A stretch of 64,000 nucleotides of DNA from Macrotis lagotis (Eukaryota; Chordata; Mammalia; Peramelemorphia; Peramelidae): assembly GCF_037893015.1 (NCBI RefSeq), contig NC_133665.1, forward strand, positions 105,491,937-105,555,936, given 5' to 3'. Shown one piece after another: positions 22,109 to 31,835 of this stretch (within the stretch, counting starts at the first letter, position 1; each line of letters begins with the position of its first letter). A program made the position numbers and the translations under genes. The notes beneath the pieces were generated by a model. That model saw nothing but the letters and a program-made list of their open reading frames with translations. It was not told where the DNA came from and did no database searches.

Positions 22109-22915
22109 CAGGCCCCAGGGTCTTCTCTATCTGGGACCCTTTCCTCTTTCTCTCTCTACTACAACATCCCCCTACCTACCAAGTAAGAGCTGAGATCTGA
22201 TATACTCAGAATGTTTTTTTCTGTTGCCAAAGGCTATGGGAGCAGAGGAGGAAGGTTGGTTTGTTGCCAAAACTGAGGGCTTCCTGTGTCTCCCCTTCCT
22301 TGGCACTGAGCCCTCCCCACCCCCACTTCCATTCCTGGCACTTCATTTGCCACCCCCAGCTTGGGGGGCACTTAACTCAATCTCAATGGAGTCTTTGAAG
22401 ATTCTGGAGAAAACTTTCCCCACATGTCACAATACTCCCGCTTGAAGCCCCAGGGTGAGCCTGGCAGTACCCTCAGGGTGGGAGAGGGGAAGTCTGGGGT
22501 GGGGCCGATTTTGATCCAACTAGCAACGGTTTCTACACAACCCTGAACTGATCTACCTTCAGGGTTCAGAAAGGACCAAAAAGAGAATTCAGGGTTGTGG
22601 ACTTTGCTCTGACTTAGGGAAGAGGCCTTCAAGATCCCTGAGCCCAAGCAAAAGCAAGGAGGCTGGAGAGAGGATTTTAAAAGTCATCTAATAAGAGTGA
22701 GACTGATCAGCCAGCTGCCTGGCTGCCTCACCCTTGACACATTTGGATTCTCCAGCTTGGGAGAATCTCAAAGTTGTGACAGGGTGTTAAGAAAGATTCC
22801 CTAGCCTTGGCTCCCCAAAGCCCCCTCAGGATCCAAGGATCTCAGAACTTCAAGCCTGGGAGAATAGGAAAGGGGAGAAGAGAGAGAGCCAGAAGGGACA
22901 ACATCCAGAAACCAT
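22109..22915. other. Unassigned, relatively GC-rich unique sequence
   Basis: The base composition is higher in G+C than its surroundings and no repeat is recognised. It could hold an enhancer or exon, but no splice-bounded frame with a recognisable domain is visible. Confidence 0.35.
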
Positions 22916-22919
22916 CTAG

Positions 22920-23085
22920 GGCAACATGGATCTGGAAAACCTAGACTTTCCCTCTGATTATCAGTGTGACTCTGGGCAAATCCTGGCCCCTCTCTCAGTT
23001 TGTTTCAGTTTTCTTCTCTGTAAAATGAATCAGATTAGGATTTGAATGATCTCTAAGGAGAGGCCATTTAATTCCTCACATGCTA
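22920..23085 (+). mobile_element. MIR SINE
   Basis: The blocks 'atcagtgtgactctgggcaa', 'tttcttctctgtaaaatga' and 'atgatctctaaggagagg' give the MIR core and 3' end. Confidence 0.75.
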
Positions 23086-23119
23086 TGTTCCTATAGCACT
23101 TTTCTATATATGTTCTATA

Positions 23120-23400
23120 TATGTGTTCCTATAGTGCAAAACACTTTTCTCACAGTAGCCCTGTGAGGCAGGTGGCAGAAGTATTATCTCCATTTTACAG
23201 ATTAGGAGATTGAGATTGAGAGAAGTAAAATGATTGTCAAAGTTACACAATGACAGAATTAGTGTCAGAGCTGGGATGTAAAATGAAGTTTCCACCATAA
23301 ATTTCCACTCTAAAATGGGGATAATAATAATGTCAGTTCCTTTCAGGGTTGTTATTAGAATTGAAAGAGATAAAAATTTGTAAAATGCAGTCCCTGGGTC
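23120..23400. mobile_element. Two MIR pieces, antisense then sense
   Basis: At 23,130-23,300 the order is antisense (ctcacagtagccctgtgagg, tctccattttacagattagg). At 23,310-23,395 a sense MIR tail follows (aaaatggggataataataat, cagggttgttattagaattg). Together they form a small inverted pair of MIR sequence. Confidence 0.7.
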
Positions 23401-23412
23401 ACTTAATAAACT

Positions 23413-23545
23413 GTTCTTTCCTTTCTTTTTTTTTCTTTCCTTCCTTCTTTTTTCCTTCCTTCCCTTCTCCTTTCCTTCCGACTTTTATTTTCTTTTTTCC
23501 TTCTTTTCTTCCTCCTTTCCTTCCTTTCCAACCCTTTCTTCTTCA
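23413..23545. repeat. Pyrimidine tract (CCTT/CTTT)n
   Basis: An imperfect CCTT and CTTT repeat on the + strand. A Phe/Pro/Ser-rich open frame over it is an artefact. Confidence 0.95.
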
Positions 23546-23620
23546 TTCACTATGTCACCCTCACATAGTCATAGTTTTAAATACATTTACAGGAGCAAGG
23601 GATTTAGAGTTTACTAGTTC

Positions 23621-23764
23621 TTTTTTAGGTTTTTTCAAGGTAACGGGGTTAAGTGACTTGCCCAAGGCCACACAGCTAGGTAATCATTAAGTGTCTGAGG
23701 ATTTGAACTCAGGTACTCCTGACTCCAGGGCCTGTACTCTATTCACTGCGCTACCTAGCTGCCC
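23621..23764 (-). mobile_element. CORE-SINE, antisense
   Basis: A full antisense copy flanked by worn repeats (agagtttactagttc and agagctgactagttt, 12 of 15 matching). Confidence 0.92.
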
Positions 23765-23779
23765 CAGAGCTGACTAGTT

Positions 23780-24210
23780 TAAGAAGAGTTAGGATTTACA
23801 AAGTGCTTTAAGATTTACGAGCTATCTGGTGGCTAGGTGGCACAGTGGATAGAGCCCCAGTCCTGGAGTCAGGAGTACCTGGGTTCAAATCCTGTCTCAG
23901 ACACTTAATAATTACCTAGCTGTGTGGCCTTGGGCAAGCCACTTAACCCCATTTGCCTTGCAAAAATCTAAAAAAACCAAAACAAAAAAAAATGTTTATG
24001 AGTTTTACAGGCTATGTCTTTGGATCCTCACACCAGCCTTGTAAAGTAAGATTGTATTATCCCTATTTTTGCTATGGAGGAACCTGAAGCTGAGAGGGGT
24101 TGAGTGACTTATCCAGAATCTCTCAGCTAGTGAGTAACTGAGGACAGATGTGAGACCCAGTCTTCCTGATTCTAGGTGAGGTCTTCTAACCATTATACCA
24201 CCAAGATGTT
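23780..24210 (-). mobile_element. MIR, antisense, split by a SINE
   Basis: The left part (acaaagtgctttaagattta) and right part (ggatcctcacaccagccttg, ctgagaggggttgagtgact, gattctaggtgaggtcttct) are one antisense MIR-family copy. A sense CORE-SINE (23,828-23,992) separates them. Confidence 0.75.
23828..23992 (+). mobile_element. CORE-SINE inserted in a MIR
   Basis: A full-length, little-diverged copy with an A-rich tail (aaaaaaaccaaaacaaaa). Worn repeats around 'tttacgag' and 'tttatgag' flank it. Confidence 0.95.
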
Positions 24211-24435
24211 TTGGTGACTTTTAAACCATCTAACTCAACTCCCTCCTTTTAGAGATGAAAAAACAGGTCCACAGAGGCTAATCAACATGTCTAAAGTAAC
24301 AGTTAAGAAGTAGCAAAATTGGTATGTAAAGTTGGGATCTGGACCTCAAATTTTCAGGCTAGAGTCCTTTGCATTGTATCATGTTGTTTCCCTGGTTCTA
24401 CTTTAGATTTATCAATCACTGGCTATGGTGACTTT

Positions 24436-24587
24436 TTTTTTTTTTTTTTGGCAAGGCAAATGGAGTTAAGTGGCTTGCCCAAGGCCACACAGCTAGGTAA
24501 TTATTAAGTGTCTGAGACCGGATTTGAACCCAGGTACTTCTGACTCCAGGGCCGGTGCTTTATCCACTGGCGCCACCTAGCCGCCCC
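24436..24587 (-). mobile_element. CORE-SINE, antisense, exact target duplication
   Basis: A full antisense copy between exact 14-bp repeats gctatggtgacttt (24,422-24,435 and 24,588-24,601). It has few differences from the common copy, so it is among the younger ones. Confidence 0.96.
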
Positions 24588-24659
24588 GCTATGGTGACTT
24601 TGAACAAAATCACTTGCCCTTCTCAAGTCTTAATTTCATTTTAATATGAAAAAATTGGA

Positions 24660-24740
24660 TTATATATTGGCTTCCCCTATAGAATATAACCACCTTGAGG
24701 GCAGGGATTGTTTTATGTTTGTATTTCTGTTCCATGTTCC
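24660..24740 (+). mobile_element. L2 3' end fragment
   Basis: The segment reads 'accaccttgagggcagggat', then 'tttgtatttctgttcc', which is L2 3' end order. Confidence 0.6.
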
Positions 24741-25799
24741 AGGCAACTCTCTGACTGGAAGTTGCTGTGCAGGTGCCATTCTGCAGTGGTAGAGTGTTGC
24801 TTCATCTGGAGGTGGTTATACCAATGAAATCACAGATCTGAACTAAACACCAAAAAATACCCGTTGCCTAGTATAGTTCCTAGTGGACTGGTTGGTTGAC
24901 TAGAATATCTCTAATGTTGCTTCTAACTGTGGATAGCTGGAATGAGGGAAGTGGCCATAAGGGAATTGGTAGCCCAAAGAGAAGAGTGCGGAATTTCCTC
25001 CAATAAAAAGGTTTATCTGGCTGACCCTCATTCCTTTGGGACTGAGCCCTGCCCTATGAATCCCTCTGTCTAGTCTCCAATGCAGCCTGGGGGCCTGGAG
25101 AAACCTCTGTGGGTGGGACAATTTCTTAAATTTTTTGGTCTGTTTCTTTACTCTCTCTCTAGAAAGTCCAGAGTTCCTCTTAACTCCTTCTCCCCTCCTC
25201 TTTGACCCCAATTCCTTCAGGGCTTATAGGGGATTCTTAGAATGTGATTGAGATCTCCTCTTCTATGAGGGACACAGGTCAGGGCAAGAGGCACCCCCCC
25301 AACCCCATGACCTCTTATCTCCCATCACCCTACCCCCCTCCCAGGTCCACCCACTACATTCCTCTGGGGGGCCCAGTCAGCTCAGAGACCTCGGTATGGG
25401 TTTGGGTACAAGCCAAACCCCAGTCCCTACAGGCCTGCAAAAGGGCTGGGAGCAGAGCCATCCCTTAGAGCTAGCTGAGTTGGCTAAGCCTGTGACTCAG
25501 GGAGGAAGACCCCCTTTTCAGGAGGCAAAGGTCTCTTCTGGCAATCCCACCCCACTTCCTTTTACTCCCCCTGTGGAGGTCCATTTAGACTCCCCTTTTC
25601 AAGGCCTCTAACCAAAACAGATCTCCAACACTATTCTCTTTATTTAGGAATCAGAAACTAGTCCCTTAAACTCATCTGTCCATCCTCTATTCAGGTCTTC
25701 ACTCTGTTTTTCTTTTTTGAGACTTTTGCCTAAACTATTTCCCTCCATTCTCTCTGTCCCTCTGGGTACTATTTCTCTCCATTACCCTCCCACTCTCAT
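24741..25799. other. Unassigned unique sequence, GC-rich at 25,260-25,620
   Basis: No repeat or gene is named. The 25,260-25,620 part is richer in G+C, CpG-poor, and has an AP-1/MARE-like 'tgtgactcagg' near 25,490. It might be a regulatory element, but there is nothing firm. Confidence 0.3.
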
Positions 25800-25990
25800 C
25801 TTTTTTATTGTTTTTGAATTTTACAATTTTTCCCCCATCTTGATCCCCCCCCATCTGCCACAGAAGGCAGTCTGATGATCTCTACATTGTTTCCATGCTA
25901 TACATTGATCAAAATTGAATGTGTTGAGAGAGAAATCATATCCTTAGGGAAAAAATATAAGAGATAGCAAAATTACATAATAGGATACCT
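25800..25990 (-). mobile_element. L1 3' end, antisense, short
   Basis: The antisense L1 3' end: 'gaattttacaatttttcccc', 'gccacagaaggcagtctgat', 'tatacattgatcaaaattga', 'ggaaaaaatataagagatag'. It is truncated after about 190 bp, right next to another L1 in the same orientation. Confidence 0.85.
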
Positions 25991-25992
25991 TT

Positions 25993-26690
25993 TTGTTAAA
26001 GAAAGATTTTATTTTGAGTTTTACAATTTTTTCCCTATTCTTGCTTCCCTCCCCCCACCCCCCACAGAAGGCATTCTGCTAGTCTTTATGTTGTTTCCAT
26101 GGTATATATTGATCTAAGTTGAATGTGATGAGAAAGAAATCATATCCTTAAGGAAGAAAAATAAAGTATAAGAAATAGCAAAATTACATAATAACAGGTT
26201 TTTTTTTTCCCCTCAAAATTGAAGGTAATAGTCTTTGGTCTTTGTTCCAACTCCACAATTCTTTCTCTGGATACAGATGGCATTCTCCATCTCAGATAGC
26301 CCCAAATTGTCCCTGATTGTCACACTGATGGAATGAGCAAGTCCATCAGGGATGATGATCACCCTCATGTTGCTGTTAGGGTGTACAATGTTTTTCTGGT
26401 TCTGCTCATCTCATTCAGCATCAGTTCATTCAAATCCTTCCATGCTTCCCTGAATTCCCATCCCTCCTGATTTCTAATAGAACAATAGTGTTCCATGACA
26501 TACATATACCACAGTTTGTTAAGTCATTCCCCAATTGAAGAGCCTTCGCTTAATTTTCAATTCTTTGCCACCACAAACAGGGCTGCTATGAATATCCTTA
26601 TACAAGTGATGTTTCTCCCCTTTTTCATGATCTCTTCACGATATAGACTCAGTAGTAGTATTGCTGCCACTCCCACCTTTTGTAAGAATA
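25993..26690 (-). mobile_element. L1 3' region, antisense
   Basis: The blocks run from 'attttattttgagttttaca' through 'agatagccccaaattgtccc', 'ttgctgttagggtgtacaat', 'ttctgctcatctcattcagc', 'attcccatccctcctgattt' and 'ccccaattgaagagcc' to 'tttgccaccacaaacagggc'. This is the longest copy of this L1 3' end type in the window. Confidence 0.9.
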
Positions 26691-26804
26691 TCTGCTCTTT
26701 CAGTGACTCTTTAAGGACTTTCTCATTCCAGGGACTCTCCAAGGACAGATTGAGAGGCATATTTGTATGCCTATGTGAAGAGTTCCTCTAAGAATAACTT
26801 CATT

Positions 26805-26976
26805 GGGGCAGCTAGGTGGCGCAGTAGATAGAGCACTGGCCCTGGAATCAGGAGAACCTGAGTTCAAATGCGACCTCAGAAACTTAATAATTACCTAGCT
26901 GTGTGGCCTTGGGCAAGCCCTTAAACCCCATTCATGGCTTTGCAAAAAAACCTAAAAAAAATTAAAAATTAAAAAA
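26805..26976 (+). mobile_element. CORE-SINE, exact target duplication
   Basis: A full copy between exact 15-bp repeats aagaataacttcatt (26,790-26,804 and 26,977-26,991). It ends three bases before the 7SL pseudogene. Confidence 0.97.
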
Positions 26977-26993
26977 AAGAATAACTTCATTAT

Positions 26994-27262
26994 AGGTTGG
27001 TAGTCACACTGTAAATACTTGCTTCTGAGGGAAGTTGAGGCAGGTACTTTACTTGAGTTCAGAAGTTCTGAGCTGAAGCAGGACTACAGGTGATGGTATA
27101 TCCATCCTTACTCCATTACAAGATAGTGGCCACCAGGTTGCCTAAGGAAGGGTGAATCTTCCAGGGTTGAAAAAACAACAGGTCAAAGCTTCTGTGCCAA
27201 TTAGTACAGGAATCTATCATTGAGTAGCCAGGGCAAGATAGGGAGACTTGGTCTCAAAATAA
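26994..27262 (+). pseudogene. 7SL RNA (SRP RNA) retropseudogene
   Basis: The sequence follows 7SL RNA almost end to end. The 5' Alu-domain part reads 'gggaagttgaggcagg' and 'cttgagttcagaagttctga'. The S-domain part holds 'ccaccaggttgcctaagga', 'gggtgaatcttccagg' and 'aacaggtcaaagcttctgtg'. The 3' Alu-domain part reads 'agggcaagatagggagac' and 'ttggtctc', then an A-rich tail. 7SL is the RNA of the signal recognition particle. Many substitutions, a short 3' deletion and the A-tail mark this as a processed, inactive copy. Confidence 0.9.
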
Positions 27263-27740
27263 AAACAAACAAAAAACTCCATAAAGATTCAGAATGTGGG
27301 GAATGGCAAGGAGACACCCCCACACATTCACTCACAAATATATTTGCTCTTTTAATCCTTAGGAAGTCCCTATTGCCTTTGGCCAGGGCTGGCTCTGGGT
27401 GAGTCCTTTGTTCTTTTTCTGGACTTCCTGGAGTTTTATCCTCCCCCTTGGTGGCAGAACTCTCTGCCTGTGGGCCTTTTTTCTGAATGGAAGAGAGCAA
27501 CCTAGGATTAAGCCCTGGGCTTATTGGGTTTACCCTCTTAAGAAATATCACTACCTGTGAATGGATAATGAGCCAATTATTATCTTCAGTCCTAACCCTG
27601 GGGGTGACTACAGGCATCTCAGGTGTCTTTGCGGCTTATGTCTTCTAGATCTTTGGCTCTGGCATTCACAGTAACACCTCTGGAAGCCAAGTTTCTAATC
27701 TGGAGGCCTCAAAGTTTCCCTCTTCCTCCCATGGGGCCAT
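27263..27740. other. Unassigned unique sequence
   Basis: I recognise no repeat. A minus-strand frame of 138 codons (27,201-27,617) overlaps the end of the 7SL copy and has no domain, so I do not call it a gene. Confidence 0.35.
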
Positions 27741-27744
27741 GACC

Positions 27745-27940
27745 TAGTATGAAGGAAAGAGCTTTAGATTTGTACTCTGAGGACCTAGGTTGGAACACTA
27801 ATTCTACTTGCTTTTGCCTGAGAAAGCATGAACAAGTCAGTAGCTCTCTCCAGGTCATAGTCTACTCAAAAGTAAAATAAGGAATTTGAACTAGATGATC
27901 ACTAAGGTTCCTTCCATCTCTAATCCCTATGATCTCCCAG
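27745..27940 (+). mobile_element. MIR SINE
   Basis: The MIR order is 'aaggaaagagctttagattt', 'gaggacctaggttggaacac', 'gaacaagtcagtagctctct', 'gaactagatgatcactaagg', 'ttccttccatctctaat'. Confidence 0.75.
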
Positions 27941-27994
27941 GTGTTTCCCTTAAGGAGGACAATGGTACATAGGCAGCTCATATTAGCTCCCTAT

Positions 27995-28910
27995 TTTTGT
28001 TGAAGGTGCCAACATTCTCCCAGACCCCTAGGTTTGAAATCTTAAAGCCATTTTTTACTTCCTTTCCTTTGCCTCTATGTATTGCCAAATCTTGCCTCTT
28101 TTCTTCCATCTATCCTCTTCCCTCTATTCCTACTAATACTACCAGTACCAATGGGGATAATATTGTGGTGTCTACTTCATTGAGTTATTGTGAGAAAAAT
28201 GCTATAAAAGGATGAGTTGTTTTTAATTAGTGTTATCATTATCACCTCTCAGCAGTCAGAACATTTTTTCTTTCTGCTTCCTTCACCTTCAGTATCTCTT
28301 CTCTTTAACCCATCTTTCACACAGATGCCAAAATAATCTTCCTGATGCATGAACCAACAGCCTTTTAACTGGTCCTTCCACTCCACTCAATTCTCCACTT
28401 AATAGGCAAGGTAATTCTTCTATTTAAAGCACAAGTTTGATCATGTCACTGCCCAAACTATTCCTTCTCCCTGCCAGCCCCCATCCATGAGCTCTGGTGG
28501 TTCCCTATTACCTCAAAAGCAAATTTAAATTCTTTTGCTTGTCAACACCCATCCCCTTCCTATTTTTCTATTCTTTTACTTTACTCTTCACACACTCTTT
28601 GTTCCAACAACAAACACTGGTCTTCAATTTTGAAACTGTATCTTTCATCTCTGCTTTTGCAGTAAATGTCTGTCACCCGTGGGATGCACTTTTTCTACAC
28701 TGTTGCCTCTTTATTTCTTTAACTGTGCAAGATAGTTCAAATCCAAACTACTCCAGGAGGACTTTTCTAGTCTTGTCCCAACATTCCTTATCCCCATCCC
28801 CAGCAGGCTGTTTTCCTTTCCATCTACTTTATCTTCTACCTAGTTGATCACATGTCTCCTCCAATTGAACATAAACTGCTTGCAATTTGAGGAATAGATT
28901 GTGGATAGGG
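27995..28910 (+). mobile_element. L2 LINE 3' region with a MIR tail inside
   Basis: L2 blocks are at 28,010-28,130 (agacccctaggtttgaaatc, gtattgccaaatcttgcctc) and 28,240-28,910 (ttgatcatgtcactgcccaa, ggttccctattacctcaaaa, actactccaggaggactttt, aacataaactgcttgcaatt). A MIR tail (gataatattgtggtgtctac) splits them at 28,140-28,215. Its reading frame is broken. Confidence 0.75.
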
Positions 28911-28919
28911 GAAATGACT

Positions 28920-29798
28920 AAACCTTGATACAATTTTAATGTGTATTAAGAAATGATGCATGACAGGAGAGAGCTGAATTTGAAGATATAACGTCTTGTA
29001 AAAATGGAGTCAATGGCTAAAAGGGAAATGCACTGGGAGTAAGAGAAAGGAGAGGTGGGATAGGCTAAGATATTTCATATAAAAGATATATTTTTTGCAA
29101 TGAGATTTTTCAATGATGTGGAAGGGGGGAAGGGGGGAATGAGGGAACCTTCACTCTCATCAGAAATGACTCAGAGAGGAAACAGCATACACACTCAATA
29201 GGGTATAGTCATCTAGAGTAAAAAGGAGAGAAGGAGGACAGGGGGAAGGGGGGATGTGGGTGATAGAGGAGAGAGTAGATCATAGGAGAGAATAATCAAA
29301 TATAACACATTTTCTTTTTTACTTTTTTTGCAAGTTGCTGGGATTGGGTGACCTGTCTGGGACCATGGGGCTGGGTGGTTGCTGGGTCTCTGAGGTGGTA
29401 TGTGGGCTTGGGGCCTCTTTGGCCCCAGGGTCGGTGTTCTGTCTGCTGTACCACTCAGCTACCCTACAGCACATTTTAGAAGAGAGACAGAATGAAAGGA
29501 GAGGGAAAATATAATATATGATAGTGGGGAGGAATGGATGGAGGGAATTACAATCAGCAACAGCAACTGTGGAAAATATGGAAGTAACTTCTGTTATGGA
29601 CTTATGATAAAGAATGTGATCTACCTGAGACAGAGCTGATGGTATCAGAACACAGACTGAAAAACTTTTTTTCACTTTCTTTTACTTTATTTCTCATGAG
29701 ATTCTATATTTTTGTGGGGTAGGGGGTATTATATTTACTCTTAAACAAGAATAGTTTAGTAATGCATAAATAAAGTCATATTAACAAAAAAAAAAGAA
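28920..29798 (+). mobile_element. LINE-like 3' UTR repeat with polyadenylated end
   Basis: An A-rich, G-tract-rich sequence with no open frame ends in 'gcataaataaag' plus an A-run, as an L1-type retrotransposon 3' end does. 'cagcaacagcaactgtgg' and 'gtgatctacctgagacagag' resemble the L1 3' UTR blocks elsewhere in the window. A SINE-derived antisense segment (29,319-29,465) lies inside it. The family name is unknown to me; a marsupial L1 subfamily is the best guess. Confidence 0.5.
29319..29465 (-). mobile_element. SINE-derived segment with A-to-G bias
   Basis: The order of an antisense CORE-SINE is kept: T-tail, 'ttgcaag', 'gtctctgagg', 'ccccagggtcggtg', 'ccactcagctaccct'. By eye against the common antisense copy, about 19 of 28 A positions read G, far more than any other change. 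For example, 'ggtaattattaagtg' appears as 'ggtggttgctgggtc'. Neighbouring sequence keeps its A's. See findings. Confidence 0.75.
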
Positions 29799-29799
29799 A

Positions 29800-30277
29800 C
29801 CAGGAGGGATGGAAATTCAGGGAAGCATGGATTTACATGAATTGATGCTGAATGAGATAAGCAGAAGCAGAAAAACATTGTATACCCTAACAGCAACATG
29901 TGGGTGATCATCATCCTTGATGGACTTGCTCATTCCATCAATGCAACAATCAGGGACAATTTGGGACTATCTGAGATGGAGAATGCCATCTGTATCCAGA
30001 GAAAGAATTGTGAAGTTTGAACAAAAACCAAAGACTATTACCTTCAATTTAGAAAAAAAATCTGTTATCTTATTATGTAATTTTTCTATCTCTTATACTT
30101 TATTTTTCTTCCTTAAGGATATGATTTCTCTCTCATCACATTCAACTTAGATCAATGAATACCATGGAAACAATGTAAAGACTACAGACTGCCTTCTGTG
30201 GGGGTGGGGGGGGGGAGGGAAGCAAGAATAGAGGTAAATTTGCAAAACTCAAAATAAATAAAATCATTGAAAAAAAG
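29800..30277 (+). mobile_element. L1 3' end
   Basis: The same L1 type as at 25,993-26,690, in the opposite orientation: 'aggagggatggaaattcagg', 'gaattgatgctgaatgagat', 'caacatgtgggtgatcatca', 'gagaaagaattgtgaagttt', a G-rich tract and an A-rich end. Confidence 0.9.
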
Positions 30278-30745
30278 AAATGATGCATGTAATGAACAGA
30301 GAAGCATAGAAAAATCTACATTAACTGATACAGAGAAAAGTAAGCAGACAAGAAAACATGCACAATGACTATAATAAGGTAAACAGAAAAACATGCAAAA
30401 ATTAAAAGGTAATATTGCGAAATTATAAAGAACATGAATGATTCAAAAGGAAAGGTATGAGAAGTCTTTCTCACTTCAACCCTATCTAGAAGTTTATATA
30501 AATTATGTACATTGCACATATTTTCAGACCTTTTCAATGTACTACTCATTTATATGGACTTTCCCTTATTGTCCTTTGTGTTAAAAAATACTATTTGTTA
30601 CATGAACAGCCTGCATCTGATTGTTTGCTATCTTGGGGAGGGGGAGGGGGAAGAGAAGAAGAGAGGAAGAAAAATTTAGAACTCAAAATCTAATAAAAAT
30701 GATGGTGATCACTATCTTTACATTTAATTGGAACAATAAAATACT
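30278..30745 (+). mobile_element. Second, older L1 3' end
   Basis: 'aactgatacagagaaaagta' and 'ggtatgagaagtctttctca' are followed by 'ctgattgtttgctatcttgg', a G-rich tract and 'ctatctttacatttaattgg', the L1 end seen also at 61,900-62,060. It is worn and 5' truncated. Confidence 0.7.
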
Positions 30746-30889
30746 TTTGGCATTCTAAAAAATATTATACATTATATGGATGGCTCTTTGGGAGATGGAA
30801 GGAAGAGAAAGGATGCTGGGGAAAACTAAGATGCTGAAAAAAATCCCAAAAGATATCAATGAAAGCTTATTTTTTAAAAAAAAGAATAT

Positions 30890-31300
30890 AAGCTGCTTGA
30901 AGGAAATGGACTGACTTTATGCATCTTTTATCATCTCATTCATTTATGCATCTAATTCCCCTGTGTTTAGCACAGAGTATGGCACTTAGTTGACTTGACT
31001 TAGATTCAAAACCTGTAATGGTTCTTTCTATTGCTTCTAGGATTAAATGCAAATTCTTTGTCCTGGTCAGTTTATACCTTTCCAGGCTGATTTCACATTA
31101 TCTTCCTCACATATTTTATGGTCTAACTTCAGATACATATGTTATTCCATTTCCCATCTCTGTCATAGGCTGTTCCCCATGCCTAAAATGCACATCATCC
31201 TTTCTTTTCCCCTCTTATAATGATTTCCTTCTTTCAAAATTCAGTTTAGGATTTCTAAATGAGTTCTTTCCTGTTTCTCTCTAGTTCCTTTACCCCTTGA
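30890..31300 (+). mobile_element. L2 pieces
   Basis: An L2 3' end comes first (ataagctgcttgaaggaaat, tgtttagcacagagtatggc; 30,895-31,000). An upstream L2 part follows (attaaatgcaaattctttgt, aggctgttccccatgcctaa, aggatttctaaatgagttct; 31,010-31,300). The reversed order shows two separate copies. Confidence 0.7.
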
Positions 31301-31620
31301 AGATTATTTTGTAGTTATGGTGGCATACACATTACTTAGGCCAACTGATAATGTTTCATTATGTGACAGCAACCATCATAGATATGTATTTTTGAGTAAG
31401 GCTGTCTCTGGAACATCTTCAGTTGACTGAATGAAACAAGATTGAATTGGTTTTCCACCATTATTTCTGTCAAAGTTTGGTACTTGATTTCATACTCTAC
31501 ACATGTGTTTCATTGCTCTCTTTTGTTTTACTTTGAATTCTATGGATTATAAAAATGGATATCACTACTCCAAGAAGACAACCACAGGTTGTAGAGTTTA
31601 AAGGATACCTTTTGACAACT
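31301..31620. other. Unassigned AT-rich sequence
   Basis: I see no gene or repeat that I can name between the L2 piece and the hAT-like element. Confidence 0.35.
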
Positions 31621-31625
31621 TAGAG

Positions 31626-31829
31626 CAGAGATGGGGAACCTATTTTTTCTGCCAAAGACGAAAACTTAAAAATTAGTCTGCTATATTCAATCAAACATTT
31701 AATTATTTCACATTTAAAAGCTCCTGGATTTATTGAATTTTTAATCCCACCTGCATTTGCCTTGATAGTATCAGACCAAATGATTTCCCTGGACCTTATA
31801 CAGCCTGCTGGGTGGATATTCCCCACTCC
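31626..31829. mobile_element. Short non-autonomous hAT-like DNA transposon
   Basis: The ends CAGAGATGGGGAACC and GGATATTCCCCACTC are inverted repeats of the hAT type, about 200 bp apart. The interior is AT-rich with 'agctcctggatttattgaat' and 'ggaccttatacagcctgctg'. 'cttagag' occurs on both outer sides (31,619-31,625 and 31,829-31,835 or so), which fits a target duplication of about 8 bp. It has no coding capacity. Confidence 0.75.
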
Positions 31830-31835
31830 TTAGAG

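Noticed and set aside
25480-25500. AP-1/MARE-like motif as an enhancer
   Set aside because: A single short motif in unassigned sequence is expected by chance. No clustering or conservation evidence is available from this window.
27201-27617. 138-codon minus-strand open frame
   Set aside because: It overlaps the 7SL pseudogene tail and unique sequence, with no domain or splice-site support.
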